Shown: piece by piece, positions 17,756 to 27,345 of the stretch | How positions within the stretch are numbered: position 1 is the stretch's first letter | Layout: each line of letters opens with the position of its first letter | Assembly: GCF_013294015.1 (NCBI RefSeq) | Contig: NZ_JABSNO010000013.1 | Coordinates: 20,916-84,915 of the forward strand | Direction: 5' to 3' | Length of the DNA stretch: 64,000 bases | Origin: Frigoriflavimonas asaccharolytica | GTDB taxonomy: Bacteria > Bacteroidota > Bacteroidia > Flavobacteriales > Weeksellaceae | Position numbers and translations under genes: made by a program | Notes under the pieces: model-generated | Told to the model about the DNA's origin: nothing | Seen by the model: only the letters and a program-made list of their open reading frames with translations | Databases searched by the model: none

Positions 17756-18760
17756 TTAAGGTGCTTGTACTCTACTCAAAATTTTATCAACTATAAATTC
17801 TGAGGTAATTTCTTCGGCTTCGGCTTCAAAACTCAATCCTATTCTATGTCTTAAAATATCTTTTGCCACAGCTTTCACGTCTTCTGGTATTACAAATGCT
17901 CTATTTTTCAAGAAAGCATGAGCTCTGGATGCGATAGCTAAATTTATAGAAGCTCTCGGAGAAGCTCCAAAACTGATATAAGATTTTAAATCTGAAAGTT
18001 GATAATCCTGTGGAAATCTTGTCGCGAAAACGATATCTAAAATATATTTTTCAATCTTTTCATCCAAATAAATTTGATTGATCAATTGCTTTGCATTCGT
18101 AATTGTATCTAAAGAAATTACAGGGTTAATCTTCGGTTGATGCGAAGTAGAAACCATCCTCATTACTTTCCTTTCATCTTCAAATTCTGGATAATCTATT
18201 TTACATTTCAACATAAAGCGATCGCTTTGTGCTTCTGGTAATAAATATGTACCTTCTTGATCAATAGGATTTTGAGTTGCCAAAACTAAAAATGGGTTCG
18301 GCAATTTCATGGTTTCATCTCCAATTGTGACTTGTTTTTCTTGCATAGCTTCCAAAAGTGCAGATTGTACTTTGGATGGAGCACGATTGATCTCATCTGC
18401 CAATACAAAATTTGCGAATATTGGTCCGCGTTTTATAGAAAAATCATTGTCTTTTATATTGAAAATTTGTGTTCCTACAACATCTGCCGGAAGCAAATCT
18501 GGCGTAAATTGTATTCTAGAGAAATGCCCATCAACAGCTTCTGCTAGAGATTTTATGGCTAAAGTTTTCGCCAATCCAGGTACACCTTCTAAAAGTACAT
18601 GACCATTACCAAGAAGTCCTATCAACAAGCGATCTATCATATATTCTTGACCGATAATTGCTTTGTTGATCTCTGTTTTTAATAAAGTAAAATAATAGTT
18701 TTGCTCTTTTATTTTCTCTGTTAATTGGCGAATATCTTCTGATTGATGTAATTCTGACAT
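17756..18760 (-). CDS. MoxR-family AAA+ ATPase
   Basis: 334 residues, first gene of the aerotolerance operon. Walker A is GVPGLAKT (59-66) and Walker B is LADE (120-123). The AAA_3 and lid regions are complete (SPRASINLAIASRAHAFL). MoxR ATPases act as chaperones for VWA-domain partners, here most likely BatA, BatB and the DUF58 protein. A weak -7-like GATATTTG lies upstream on this strand (18802-18809); no -33 element is seen. Confidence 0.95.
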   Translation of the reverse strand: MSELHQSEDIRQLTEKIKEQNYYFTLLKTEINKAIIGQEYMIDRLLIGLLGNGHVLLEGVPGLAKTLAIKSLAEAVDGHFSRIQFTPDLLPADVVGTQIFNIKDNDFSIKRGPIFANFVLADEINRAPSKVQSALLEAMQEKQVTIGDETMKLPNPFLVLATQNPIDQEGTYLLPEAQSDRFMLKCKIDYPEFEDERKVMRMVSTSHQPKINPVISLDTITNAKQLINQIYLDEKIEKYILDIVFATRFPQDYQLSDLKSYISFGASPRASINLAIASRAHAFLKNRAFVIPEDVKAVAKDILRHRIGLSFEAEAEEITSEFIVDKILSRVQAP

Positions 18761-19077
18761 TGTTTACTTTAATTATTGCGTAAATTTCTAATAATTTCAA
18801 GCAAATATCAACACAACAAGTAATAAATTTGAGTTAAAGTTTGTTAAAAGCATTTATAAATATTAAAGTAAAAATTTAATTATTAATAAGGAATACTGCT
18901 ATAATCTATAATGTTATACCGTAAAGTTTTGTCTATCAATACTTTAATTATAAATTGCAATGTATTAATATAAAAAAAATGTGTTGCATTATTTTATAGA
19001 CACTTATGATTGTCACTCCTCTACTTTTGTAATTTTCACTTAATTACGCTATTTTTGACGCATAATATTTTGAAAAT
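18761..19077. other. Divergent intergenic region between moxR and the dinB-like gene
   Basis: 317 very AT-rich bases. The right end holds the dinB-like promoter (19027-19057). The left end should hold the moxR promoter, but only a weak box is visible. No RNA gene, repeat or convincing small reading frame is seen in the middle. Confidence 0.5.
19027..19057 (+). promoter_or_regulatory. Promoter of the dinB-like gene
   Basis: TTG (19027-19029), a 20-base spacer and TATTTTTG (19050-19057), matching TTG-N17-23-TAnnTTTG. It ends 20 bases before the ATG. Confidence 0.6.
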
Positions 19078-19548
19078 ATGAACTATCATTTTCAAGTGCA
19101 TCTGCAAATTAGAAAGAATTTATTAGATATTCTTCAAAAAAATTCTGTGGAAGATTTGCTTATCATTCCGGACGGTTATAACAATAATATCTATTGGAAT
19201 ATTGCGCATACTGTTGCAACTGAGCAGCTTTTGCACTATTATTTAAGTGGAAATCCTTTCAGAATAGACAAATATTGGGTAGAAAATTATAAAAAAGGTA
19301 CTTTACCAACATCAGAAGTTTCTGCAACAGAAGTTGAAGATTTAGGATTTCTTTTAACGGAAACTTCAAAAATTTTGATGAAAGATTATGATGCAGATTT
19401 CTTTTCAGATTACACACCTTACACCACAAGTTTTGGAATGGATTTGAAAAATATACAAGATGCAATTATATTTAATAATATTCACGAATCCTTGCATTTA
19501 GGATATGCAATGGCACAAAAGCGCGCTATAATTGGCGAGCAATTTTAG
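19078..19548 (+). CDS. DinB-like superfamily protein
   Basis: 156 residues, four-helix bundle type. The three histidines that usually bind a metal in the family are visible: His44 in WNIAHTVATEQ, then His136 and His140 in NIHESLHLGY. Members of this superfamily include thiol transferases and many proteins of unknown role; the name comes from a Bacillus DNA-damage gene and does not imply polymerase activity. It has its own promoter and is followed 87 bases later by rlmB. Confidence 0.85.
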   Translation: MNYHFQVHLQIRKNLLDILQKNSVEDLLIIPDGYNNNIYWNIAHTVATEQLLHYYLSGNPFRIDKYWVENYKKGTLPTSEVSATEVEDLGFLLTETSKILMKDYDADFFSDYTPYTTSFGMDLKNIQDAIIFNNIHESLHLGYAMAQKRAIIGEQF

Positions 19549-19635
19549 AAATAAAATGAAATCTATATAATTAAAAAGAAATCCTATGAAGATTTTTCCG
19601 ATTATATATGATTTTATAAACAATAAAAATTACAA

Positions 19636-20391
19636 ATGAAAGACGACTTTATATTTGGGTTAAGACCTGTGATGGAAGCTTTAGAAGCTGGAAAAACTAT
19701 TGATAAAATATTTTTGCAAAATGGATTGCAAGGGCAAAATTTTGCAGAATTGAAATCTGCATTATCAAAAAATAAAATCCGCGCAAACTATGTTCCCATT
19801 GAAAAATTGAACAGATTTACGAGAAAAAACCATCAAGGTGTGGTTGCTTTTATTTCCGATGTTCCTTTTCATTCTATAGAATCTATTGTGCCAGAATTAT
19901 TTGAGGCAGGAAAAAATCCATTTATTTTAATTTTAGATAGATTAACGGATGTTAGAAACTTTGGTGCTATTTGTAGAACTGCGGAATGTGTAGGTATAGA
20001 TGCGATTGTATTACCAGAAAAAGGAAATTCACCCATAAATTCTGATGCTATAAAAACCTCTGCCGGAGCAATTTATAACCTAAAAATTTGCAAAGAAAAA
20101 AATCTTGCAAATACGGTTGACTTTCTACAGAAATCTGGAATTAAAGTTTTTGCAGCTACAGAAAAAGCCCAAAAGCTAGCTTTTGAAGTAAGTATGAAAG
20201 AGCCTTGCGCAATAGTGATGGGAAATGAAGAAACGGGAATTTCTAAGGAAGTTTTGCATAGAGCGGAAGAAAAAATAAAACTGCCAATAGTTGGCAAAAC
20301 GCAAAGTTTGAATGTTTCTGTTGCCTGTGGAGCATTGCTTTATGAAGCTACCAGACAAAGATGGGAAGCTACATTAGCTGAAAATATTTAA
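19636..20391 (+). CDS. rlmB: 23S rRNA (guanosine-2'-O-)-methyltransferase RlmB
   Basis: 251 residues, SpoU/TrmH family with the N-terminal substrate-binding domain. It methylates the 2'-OH of a guanosine in 23S rRNA (Gm2251 in E. coli). The three SPOUT motifs are DRLTDVRNFGAICRTAE (about 102-118), IVMGNEETGIS (about 193-203) and KLPIVGKTQSLNVSVACGA (about 216-234), the last two forming the trefoil knot that binds S-adenosylmethionine. YjfH/TrmH paralogues are hard to separate without alignment, but the length and the FGLRPVMEAL N-terminus fit RlmB. Confidence 0.92.
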   Translation: MKDDFIFGLRPVMEALEAGKTIDKIFLQNGLQGQNFAELKSALSKNKIRANYVPIEKLNRFTRKNHQGVVAFISDVPFHSIESIVPELFEAGKNPFILILDRLTDVRNFGAICRTAECVGIDAIVLPEKGNSPINSDAIKTSAGAIYNLKICKEKNLANTVDFLQKSGIKVFAATEKAQKLAFEVSMKEPCAIVMGNEETGISKEVLHRAEEKIKLPIVGKTQSLNVSVACGALLYEATRQRWEATLAENI

Positions 20392-20443
20392 AATTGAAAC
20401 AATTATTAGTTTTTAATTACCAGTTGTATTATAAAAAAATTAG

Positions 20444-21496
20444 ATGAAAAAAATTACGGTACTTTTCGTACTTTCTTTAGCAATAATTTCTTGTAAAAAG
20501 GAGGCGAAAACAATCACAAAAATAGATCCTACAACAGGAGATACGATAAAGATTGAAGTTGCAAATGAAGCAGATTCTATCAAAATGATAAAAGAAATGT
20601 CTGCCAAAGCTGCCATCAAAGATTCTGCAGGTTATTTTGTGCAAAATTTTAATTTAGAAAAAGGTAAAACCTACCCTTTTACTACTTTTCAAAAAGAATC
20701 TATTTCTGCGGTTGCTCCTAATGGAGAAAAACAAAATATGACGAGAGAAACTACAGATGAAGTAAATTTTACTGTAAATAATTTTGCTCAGGATATTTAT
20801 GATATTACCATCAATTTTGCATCAAAAAAAACTTCGCAAACTGCACAAGGAAAAACGGTGAGTGTAGATACCAAAAAACCAGCTCCAACAGAAGAAGGTC
20901 TTAAAAACAAATGGACTCTGGACAAAGCAATGGTAGGCAATAAATTGAATATGAAAATGAGCAAGCAAGGTAAAATTATTTCTATAACTGGATTTGAACC
21001 GGCTTACTCCAAATTTTCTGCAACCATCAATAGTCTTACGAAAGATGCAAACATCAGAAAACAATTGTTGGCAGAATCGAAATCAGGATTCAACGAAAAA
21101 AATCTTACCGAGCAATTTTCCAAAAACATCATGATTTTACCAAAAAAAGGTGCAAAAATTGGTGACAAATGGAGTGTATCCGAAAATGCATCTGCAGACG
21201 GAAAAGTGAAAGTGACAACCAACTATACATTAAAGAAAATAGAAAATGGTGTTGCGGAAATTACGCTAACAGGTGGGATTCCAAAACAAAATCAAAAAAA
21301 CACGATGAACGGTGTTACAAGAAGTATAAGTTCAGATTTTAGCCAAAATGGAAGCTTAAAATTTGATGTAAATTCTGGCTGGATCGTCAATCAAAATATA
21401 GATGTGAAAACGACTCAGAAAGAAACCATCAATGATGGCAAGCAATCGCAAAGTATGACGACGACTACAAATTCTTCTGTAATTGTAAATCCTTAA
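20444..21496 (+). CDS. Conserved lipoprotein, possibly DUF6263-like
   Basis: 350 residues with a lipoprotein signal ending in ISCKKE (Cys17). The mature part is a polar, beta-rich domain with repeated Thr/Lys-rich strands and no catalytic motif that I recognise. It resembles flavobacterial lipoproteins in which a GKTY...T.F strand opens the domain; the DUF6263 label is from memory and uncertain. It is followed at 16 bases by a DUF4834-like gene in the same direction. Confidence 0.7.
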   Translation: MKKITVLFVLSLAIISCKKEAKTITKIDPTTGDTIKIEVANEADSIKMIKEMSAKAAIKDSAGYFVQNFNLEKGKTYPFTTFQKESISAVAPNGEKQNMTRETTDEVNFTVNNFAQDIYDITINFASKKTSQTAQGKTVSVDTKKPAPTEEGLKNKWTLDKAMVGNKLNMKMSKQGKIISITGFEPAYSKFSATINSLTKDANIRKQLLAESKSGFNEKNLTEQFSKNIMILPKKGAKIGDKWSVSENASADGKVKVTTNYTLKKIENGVAEITLTGGIPKQNQKNTMNGVTRSISSDFSQNGSLKFDVNSGWIVNQNIDVKTTQKETINDGKQSQSMTTTTNSSVIVNP

Positions 21497-21512
21497 TTAT
21501 TAAACATTTACC

Positions 21513-21740
21513 ATGGTAAAAACATTAATACTATTAATTCTAGCGACGATCATTATATTTTTCACTTGGAATATTTTGAAGAGAATTTTCTTTAATAAAT
21601 TTTACAACTATTTCGGACAAAATATGCCGAATCAAAATGTAAACGAAAAGAAAGAAAATAGCATCAACCAAAATGTAAAATGGGATGCAGAAACAGTAGA
21701 TTACGAAGAAGTAAAAGAAGATAAATATGAAAAAAAATAA
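21513..21740 (+). CDS. DUF4834-like small membrane-anchored protein
   Basis: 75 residues. One N-terminal transmembrane helix (about 4-24), then a polar tail ending in the conserved-looking VKWDAETVDYEEVKE. This arrangement is typical of a short flavobacterial family that I know as DUF4834. Function unknown. Its last 14 bases overlap the start of the YfhO gene, so the two are probably translated together. Confidence 0.75.
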   Translation: MVKTLILLILATIIIFFTWNILKRIFFNKFYNYFGQNMPNQNVNEKKENSINQNVKWDAETVDYEEVKEDKYEKK

Positions 21741-24273
21741 AAATCTTCTATTTAGCTTAGGAGCTCTTGTACTGTTTATTATCATTGGGTTTTTATATGC
21801 AAATCCTGTGATTTCTGGCAAACAACTTTTTCAGCACGATATTATACAATATAAAGGAGGTGCGAAAGAGCTGCTAGATTTTAGAGATCAAAATGGAAAA
21901 GAAACCTACTGGAGTGATAGTATGTTTGGTGGCATGCCAACTTATCAAATGGGATCACAATTTCGAGGAGACATCATCAAAAAAATTGATGATGTTTTAA
22001 ATTTTTTACCAAAACCAGTTAATTACTTATTTCTACTTTTTTCAGGGTTTTTCCTTTTGGGAATGGTGGTGGTCCGAGATTGGCGATATGCACTTTTGGG
22101 AGCTACATTTTTCGGTCTCTCTACTTATTTTTATATCATCATTGCAGCCGGACATAATGGAAAAGTGCATACCATTGCTTATTTTGCGCCACTCCTTGCT
22201 GGGATTTTATTGGTTTACATCAGGAAGAATTATGTTGTAGGTTTTATTGTTACTACCTTATTTATGGGATTGCAAATTGCTGCAAACCACCCACAAATGA
22301 CGTATTATCTTTTCCTAGGATTAGGATTTTTGTTTTTATCTGAATTAGTAAGAGCTATACAGAAAAAAACTCCCTTAAAACATTTTTTTATTTCATCTGC
22401 AGTTGTTGCTTTTGCCTTTATATTAGGAGTTGGGATGAATTCTCAGCGCATCATGGCAAATGCAGAATATGTGAAAGAAACCGTACGTGGAAAGCAAATT
22501 TTAGAAAATAAAGATGCTGGAAATTCTACAAATGGAATGGACAAAGAGAGCATTTTGATGTGGAGCTATGGAAAATTGGAAACCTTAAATCTCTTTATTC
22601 CTAGATTAATGGGAGGTGGATCCAACGAACCAGAAGGAGAAGCAATGATGACGAGAATCCAAGAAATGGTGCAAGAAAATGTACAATCTCAACAAGAAAT
22701 GGATAGAGTTTCCAAAGGTTTTGGAAATTTAACCTATTGGGGAGATCAACCAGGAACTTCTGGTCCAGCGTATCAAGGAGCAGTTGTCGTATTTTTAGCA
22801 ATTTTAGGATTTTTCTTTGGATGGAAAAAATATAGATATTGGGTTTTAGGAGCTTCTATTCTGACGATACTTTTAGCTTGGGGAAGTAATTTTCAAATTG
22901 TATCCGACTTTTTCATTGATTTTGTACCATTTTACAATAAATTTCGCGCACCTTCTTCTATTTTGGTTGTTGTAGAATTATTGTTTCCATTGATTGCCAT
23001 TATCGGTTTGTACAGATTTTTTAATGACGAAAAATTAACAGAAGAATATAAAAAGAAAATCCTTTTTTATGTTTCTGGCTCAATTTTAGGAATTACTATC
23101 TTGTTATTAGTTTTTGGAAAATCACTTTTAGGTTTTTACACAGATAATGAAAAAACTTATCTACCGCCATTTTTGCTGGATTATCTCGTTGATGAAAGAT
23201 ACAAATTGTTTAGTGCAGATGCGATAAAAGCAATTCTTTATGTTGCAATCGTTGCCGCAGCTTTATTTTTAGGTTTAAAGAAAAAACTGAATGCTAATGT
23301 TGCATTAGTTGTTATTGGTCTTGTAAGTTTTTTCGATCTTTGGTCTGTCAATCAAAGATATTTGAATGAAGATAATTTTGTAGATTCTGTATTTGCAGAG
23401 CAACCATTTCAAACAGAAATTTCTGATTTAGTGGTTGAAAAAGTGGGCGATAATAAAGAATTGCAATCTATTCTACAAAATGCAAGAGTGAATAAGGTTT
23501 TAGAAACCATTGCCGAAAAAGATCAAAAGCATTACAGGATTTTCAATCAATTGATCAATCCTTTTGGAGAAACGAATACTTCTTATTTTAAATCTTCCGT
23601 TGGTGGCTATCACGCAGTAAAATTAAGAAGATATGATGATTTAATTAATGAATATTTCTTTGCAAAAGATTCTATACAAGGTGCAAAAACCTCTTTAATA
23701 TTGAATTTATTAAATACAAAATATATTATTGGTGGTACTTTAGAAGAACCGCAAGTTCAGATAAATCCGGAATTTAACGGAAATGCTTGGTTGGTTTCGG
23801 ATATAAAATTTGCTAAGAACGCGAACGAAGAATTAAATTTAATAGGTGAAGTTGATACCAAAAAAACTGCAGTCGTTAATATAGAAGATCAAAAATATTT
23901 TCAAGGTAAAGGTTTGGTAGAAGATTCTACCGCGGTGATGAAACTTGATGATTACAAAGCAAATTATTTATCTTTTACCAGCGAATCTAAAACGCCACAA
24001 TTGGCAGTTTTTTCCGAGATTTACTATCCATATGGCTGGATAATTTCTATCGATGGGAAAGAAGTTCCATATATAAAAGCGGATTATCTTTTGAGATCTG
24101 TATATGTTCCAGCAGGAAAACATACTGTTTCTATGGTTTTTGAACCTGAAGTTATCGGAAAAGGAAAAATAATTTCTATGATTGCGTTTGCCCTATTTTT
24201 ATTGTTGAGTATTGCTGGATTGTTTTTGCTTTATCGTAATAAAAATGTACCGAATTTGGTAATAAAAGAATAA
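21727..24273 (+). CDS. YfhO-family multispanning membrane protein
   Basis: 848 residues with about twelve transmembrane helices and a C-terminal lumenal/periplasmic beta domain ending in a last helix (about 813-835). The family signature is seen in DSMFGGMPTYQM near residue 60 and the late YYPYGWIISIDGKEV strand. YfhO proteins have the GT-C fold and are thought to glycosylate envelope polymers such as lipoteichoic acid in Firmicutes. In a flavobacterium the acceptor is unknown, but the glycosyltransferase gene directly downstream supports a role in glycan assembly. Confidence 0.85.
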   Translation: MKKNKNLLFSLGALVLFIIIGFLYANPVISGKQLFQHDIIQYKGGAKELLDFRDQNGKETYWSDSMFGGMPTYQMGSQFRGDIIKKIDDVLNFLPKPVNYLFLLFSGFFLLGMVVVRDWRYALLGATFFGLSTYFYIIIAAGHNGKVHTIAYFAPLLAGILLVYIRKNYVVGFIVTTLFMGLQIAANHPQMTYYLFLGLGFLFLSELVRAIQKKTPLKHFFISSAVVAFAFILGVGMNSQRIMANAEYVKETVRGKQILENKDAGNSTNGMDKESILMWSYGKLETLNLFIPRLMGGGSNEPEGEAMMTRIQEMVQENVQSQQEMDRVSKGFGNLTYWGDQPGTSGPAYQGAVVVFLAILGFFFGWKKYRYWVLGASILTILLAWGSNFQIVSDFFIDFVPFYNKFRAPSSILVVVELLFPLIAIIGLYRFFNDEKLTEEYKKKILFYVSGSILGITILLLVFGKSLLGFYTDNEKTYLPPFLLDYLVDERYKLFSADAIKAILYVAIVAAALFLGLKKKLNANVALVVIGLVSFFDLWSVNQRYLNEDNFVDSVFAEQPFQTEISDLVVEKVGDNKELQSILQNARVNKVLETIAEKDQKHYRIFNQLINPFGETNTSYFKSSVGGYHAVKLRRYDDLINEYFFAKDSIQGAKTSLILNLLNTKYIIGGTLEEPQVQINPEFNGNAWLVSDIKFAKNANEELNLIGEVDTKKTAVVNIEDQKYFQGKGLVEDSTAVMKLDDYKANYLSFTSESKTPQLAVFSEIYYPYGWIISIDGKEVPYIKADYLLRSVYVPAGKHTVSMVFEPEVIGKGKIISMIAFALFLLLSIAGLFLLYRNKNVPNLVIKE

Positions 24274-24368
24274 ACTATTTTGTTTTACTGTTGATGTTTT
24301 TCAAAATTTTTACTGTTTACATATTTTTATTTAAAAAATAAGTTGAAATATTCTCATAATTTAAAATA

Positions 24369-25661
24369 GTGATCAAACCAAAAAAAATCTTAATCATTTC
24401 CTACTATTGGCCACCTGCAGGTGGACCAGGTGTACAAAGATGGTTGAAATTTGTAAAATATTTACCAGAATTTGGGTGGAATCCTACTCTATTCATTCCC
24501 GAAAACCCGAGTTATCCTTTAATAGACGACACTTTGGTAGATGAAGTTCCAGATAATCTAGAAATCATTAAAACTAAAATATGGGAACCTTATAGAATTG
24601 CAGAGATTTTCGGGAAAGCCAATAAAAAATACAAAGCCGGACAATTTGATTTAAAACAAAACCAGAACTGGAAATCAAAACTATCCATCTTCATCCGTGG
24701 GAATTTTTTCATACCAGATGCCAGAGTTTTTTGGGTGAAACCTTCTGTGAAATTTTTGAAAAAATATTTGCGAGAAAATAATTTTGATGCCATTGTAACC
24801 ACTGGTCCGCCACATTCTATGAATTTGATTGGATTAAATCTGAAAAAAGAATTCCCAAATTTAAAATGGATTGCAGACTTTCGAGATCCTTGGACAGAAA
24901 TTTCTTATTATAAACATCTTAAATTGACAAAAAGTTCTGATGCAAAACATAGAAAATTAGAGCAACAAGTTTTTGATTTTGCCGATATTACTTTGGCAAC
25001 AAGCTATACAGATGCCGAGAATTTTAGAAAAAAAGGTGCAAACGCATTTTGTATTACCAATGGATTTGATGGCGAAATATTTGATTCTTCATTTAAAAAT
25101 AAAAATGAAAAATTTATAATGAGCTACATCGGAGTTTTAGAACAGCTTCGAAATCCGGAAATACTTTGGAAAGTTTTAATTAAAATTTTAAATGATAATC
25201 CTGAGTTCAGGAAAGATTTTCAATTAAAATTTGTCGGAAAAATAGACGCAAATATTTTATCAAATTTAGAAAATTCAATATTAAAAAATTTTATTAATAA
25301 TTTGAATTACCTACCCCATTCGGAATCTGTATTGGAAATGCAAAATTCGGATATGTTGCTTATAACTAATTTTAATAATGAAAATTCTGCGGGAATTATC
25401 CCTGGGAAATTATTCGAATATTTGCAAACAGGAAATACTGTATTATCTTTTGGTCCAAAAAATAGCGATGTTGCAAAAATTTTAGAAGAAACAAATTCTG
25501 GTAAGCATTTTTCTCTGGAAGCTGATTTAAATTTAGAAAAATTTATTTTAGAACGATACGAAGATTGGAAAAGTGGAAATTCTCTCGCGATTGAAAAGGA
25601 TATTTCTAAATTTAGTAGAAAAAATCTAACAGAAAAGTTGGCGCAAACTTTAAATAAATAA
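24369..25661 (+). CDS. Family 4-type glycosyltransferase
   Basis: 430 residues, GT-B fold of the group 1/GT4 type. The N-terminal donor-site loop reads YYWPPAGGPGVQRW (about 12-25), and a C-terminal nucleotide-sugar domain contains IPGKLFEYLQTG (about 349-360). The gene begins with GTG: the reading frame is closed by a stop codon 12 bases upstream and no ATG intervenes. Likely a cytoplasmic enzyme adding a sugar to a lipid-linked glycan. Donor and acceptor cannot be told from sequence alone. Confidence 0.87.
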   Translation: MIKPKKILIISYYWPPAGGPGVQRWLKFVKYLPEFGWNPTLFIPENPSYPLIDDTLVDEVPDNLEIIKTKIWEPYRIAEIFGKANKKYKAGQFDLKQNQNWKSKLSIFIRGNFFIPDARVFWVKPSVKFLKKYLRENNFDAIVTTGPPHSMNLIGLNLKKEFPNLKWIADFRDPWTEISYYKHLKLTKSSDAKHRKLEQQVFDFADITLATSYTDAENFRKKGANAFCITNGFDGEIFDSSFKNKNEKFIMSYIGVLEQLRNPEILWKVLIKILNDNPEFRKDFQLKFVGKIDANILSNLENSILKNFINNLNYLPHSESVLEMQNSDMLLITNFNNENSAGIIPGKLFEYLQTGNTVLSFGPKNSDVAKILEETNSGKHFSLEADLNLEKFILERYEDWKSGNSLAIEKDISKFSRKNLTEKLAQTLNK

Positions 25662-25665
25662 TGAA

Positions 25666-26652
25666 ATGGAAGAAAAAATGTGGGATATTATTATCATTGG
25701 AGCTGGACCAATTGGGTTGAATTGTGCACTAGAAGCGGAAAAAGAGGGACTGTCTTATTTGATCATAGAAAAGGGAACGATTGTAAATTCACTCTACAAT
25801 TACCCTTTGTATATGCAGTTTTTTTCTACAGCAGATAAACTAGAAATTTCGCAAATTCCATTTATTACAACTTCTACAAAACCAGGCAGACAAGATGCTT
25901 TGGAATATTATCAAGGAATTGCGAGACAAAAAAATGTTAATATAAAATTGTATGAAGAAGTTTTAAAAATTACTAAAAGTGAAAATTTTTTTATAGAAAC
26001 TTCCAAGGGTAAGTACGAAGCAAAAAATGTGGTAATAGCAACAGGATTTTATGATTTCCCTGTTCTGCTGAATGTGAAAGGTGAAAATTTACCAAAAGTA
26101 CTGCATTATTACAAAGAAGCTTATCCATTTGCAAACCAGAAAGTTGTGGTTGTAGGTTCTAGCAATTCTGCTGTAGATGCAGCTTTGGAAACTTATCGTA
26201 AAGGTGCAGACGTTACCATGATTATCAGAAATTCTGAGTTTTCTAAAAGTGTAAAATATTGGGTGAAACCAGATATTGAAAATCGAATAAAAGAAGGTAG
26301 CATAAAAGCTTATTTTAATTCACAAATTGTAGAAATTACAGAAAATTCGGTTATTTTCAAAGATGAAAATGAAGCAAATTTAGAAATAGAAAATGATTTT
26401 GTACTTGCGATGACGGGATATTTGCCCAACTTCGAATTTTTAAAAAATGCTGGAATACAATTGCAAGATAATAATCTGAAACCTATTTATAGTGATGAAA
26501 CTATGGAATCTAACATTCCAAATTTATATTTGGCAGGTGTGGTTTGTGGTGGAAAAGATACGCATCTTTGGTTTATAGAAAATTCTAGAATTCATGCCAA
26601 AATAATTGTTGGGGATATAATTTCTAAACAAAAAATTGCCACTTCTGTGTAA
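25666..26652 (+). CDS. ypdA: YpdA-family FAD-dependent reductase (bacillithiol disulfide reductase-like)
   Basis: 328 residues. FAD-binding GAGPIG near the N-terminus and an NADPH-binding GSSNSAVDAA near residue 170. No redox CxxC pair is present, as expected for YpdA/Bdr rather than thioredoxin reductase. YpdA reduces bacillithiol disulfide; many Bacteroidetes make bacillithiol, but no biosynthetic gene is in this window. It starts 4 bases past the glycosyltransferase stop (an alternative ATG lies at 25678). The last codons are embedded in a hairpin that terminates the convergent yceI gene. Confidence 0.87.
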   Translation: MEEKMWDIIIIGAGPIGLNCALEAEKEGLSYLIIEKGTIVNSLYNYPLYMQFFSTADKLEISQIPFITTSTKPGRQDALEYYQGIARQKNVNIKLYEEVLKITKSENFFIETSKGKYEAKNVVIATGFYDFPVLLNVKGENLPKVLHYYKEAYPFANQKVVVVGSSNSAVDAALETYRKGADVTMIIRNSEFSKSVKYWVKPDIENRIKEGSIKAYFNSQIVEITENSVIFKDENEANLEIENDFVLAMTGYLPNFEFLKNAGIQLQDNNLKPIYSDETMESNIPNLYLAGVVCGGKDTHLWFIENSRIHAKIIVGDIISKQKIATSV

Positions 26653-26663
26653 AAGTGGCAATT
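26629..26663 (-). terminator. yceI terminator lying inside the 3' end of ypdA
   Basis: Perfect 11-bp stem (arms 26634-26644 and 26653-26663) followed, on the minus strand, by a T-run. It begins about 20 bases past the yceI stop and covers the ypdA stop codon. Confidence 0.8.
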
Positions 26664-26682
26664 GATATAGTATAATTAGTAT

Positions 26683-27246
26683 CTAGTTCGCTGTCAAATT
26701 GATTTTCATATCGATATCATTTTTAATAACGACGTCCTTCATTGCAGATTGATATTCTACGTTAAAATCTTGTCTATTGAAACTAAATTTATCAGATTCT
26801 AAAGTCAAAACCTTTCCTAGAGTCAATTTTGCTGGAAAAGAAACCTTCTTTGTAATTCCTTTTACAGTTAGATTTCCGTTAATCATAAAAGGAAAAGCTG
26901 CATTATTACTTTTAGAAATAGAGGTAATCACATAACTTGCTAATGGAAATTTTTCTGTTTCAAAGAAATCTCCATTTTTTAAATGGCCATTAAATTTTTC
27001 TAAAGTTCCGCCAGAAAGATCTGTAGATGTAAGCGAATTCATATCGAAAACAAAACTTCCACCAGTTACACTTTTTCCTTTCACTACGAAGTATCCAGAT
27101 TTTAAATCAATAGTTCCGGTGTGAGAAGATGCTGCAGTTTTTGCTACTTTATAACCCCACCAATTGATGGTTGAAGAAGTTACTTTTTTGTTTTGTGCCA
27201 TCGCAAACGTTGTAAAAAATGTTGCGATTAAAATTAGGTATTTCAT
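26683..27246 (-). CDS. YceI-family periplasmic protein
   Basis: 187 residues with a signal peptide cleaved after AMA (about residue 17). YceI/lipocalin-like beta-barrel pattern: WWGYKVA, DMNSLTSTDL, LKNGDFFETEKFPLASY, LTVKGITKKVSFP, FNRQDFNV. Members bind isoprenoid-like lipids in a central cavity; the physiological ligand here is unknown. A second, lipoprotein-type member lies at 49925-50599. A TATATTTG box is found on this strand at 27268-27275. Confidence 0.9.
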   Translation of the reverse strand: MKYLILIATFFTTFAMAQNKKVTSSTINWWGYKVAKTAASSHTGTIDLKSGYFVVKGKSVTGGSFVFDMNSLTSTDLSGGTLEKFNGHLKNGDFFETEKFPLASYVITSISKSNNAAFPFMINGNLTVKGITKKVSFPAKLTLGKVLTLESDKFSFNRQDFNVEYQSAMKDVVIKNDIDMKINLTAN

Positions 27247-27345
27247 ATTTTATATTAAATTTTGTTGCAAATATAGTTCTTGTTCTTATTTGATAAATTG
27301 AAGTAAGATAATAAATATTCAGAAAAAATTATTAAAAAAAATCAA

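Noticed and set aside
21540..21821. 93-codon minus-strand frame across the DUF4834-like gene
   Set aside because: It runs antisense through two overlapping genes that have clear forward signatures; its Phe/Ile bias reflects AT-rich lysine/asparagine codons on the other strand.
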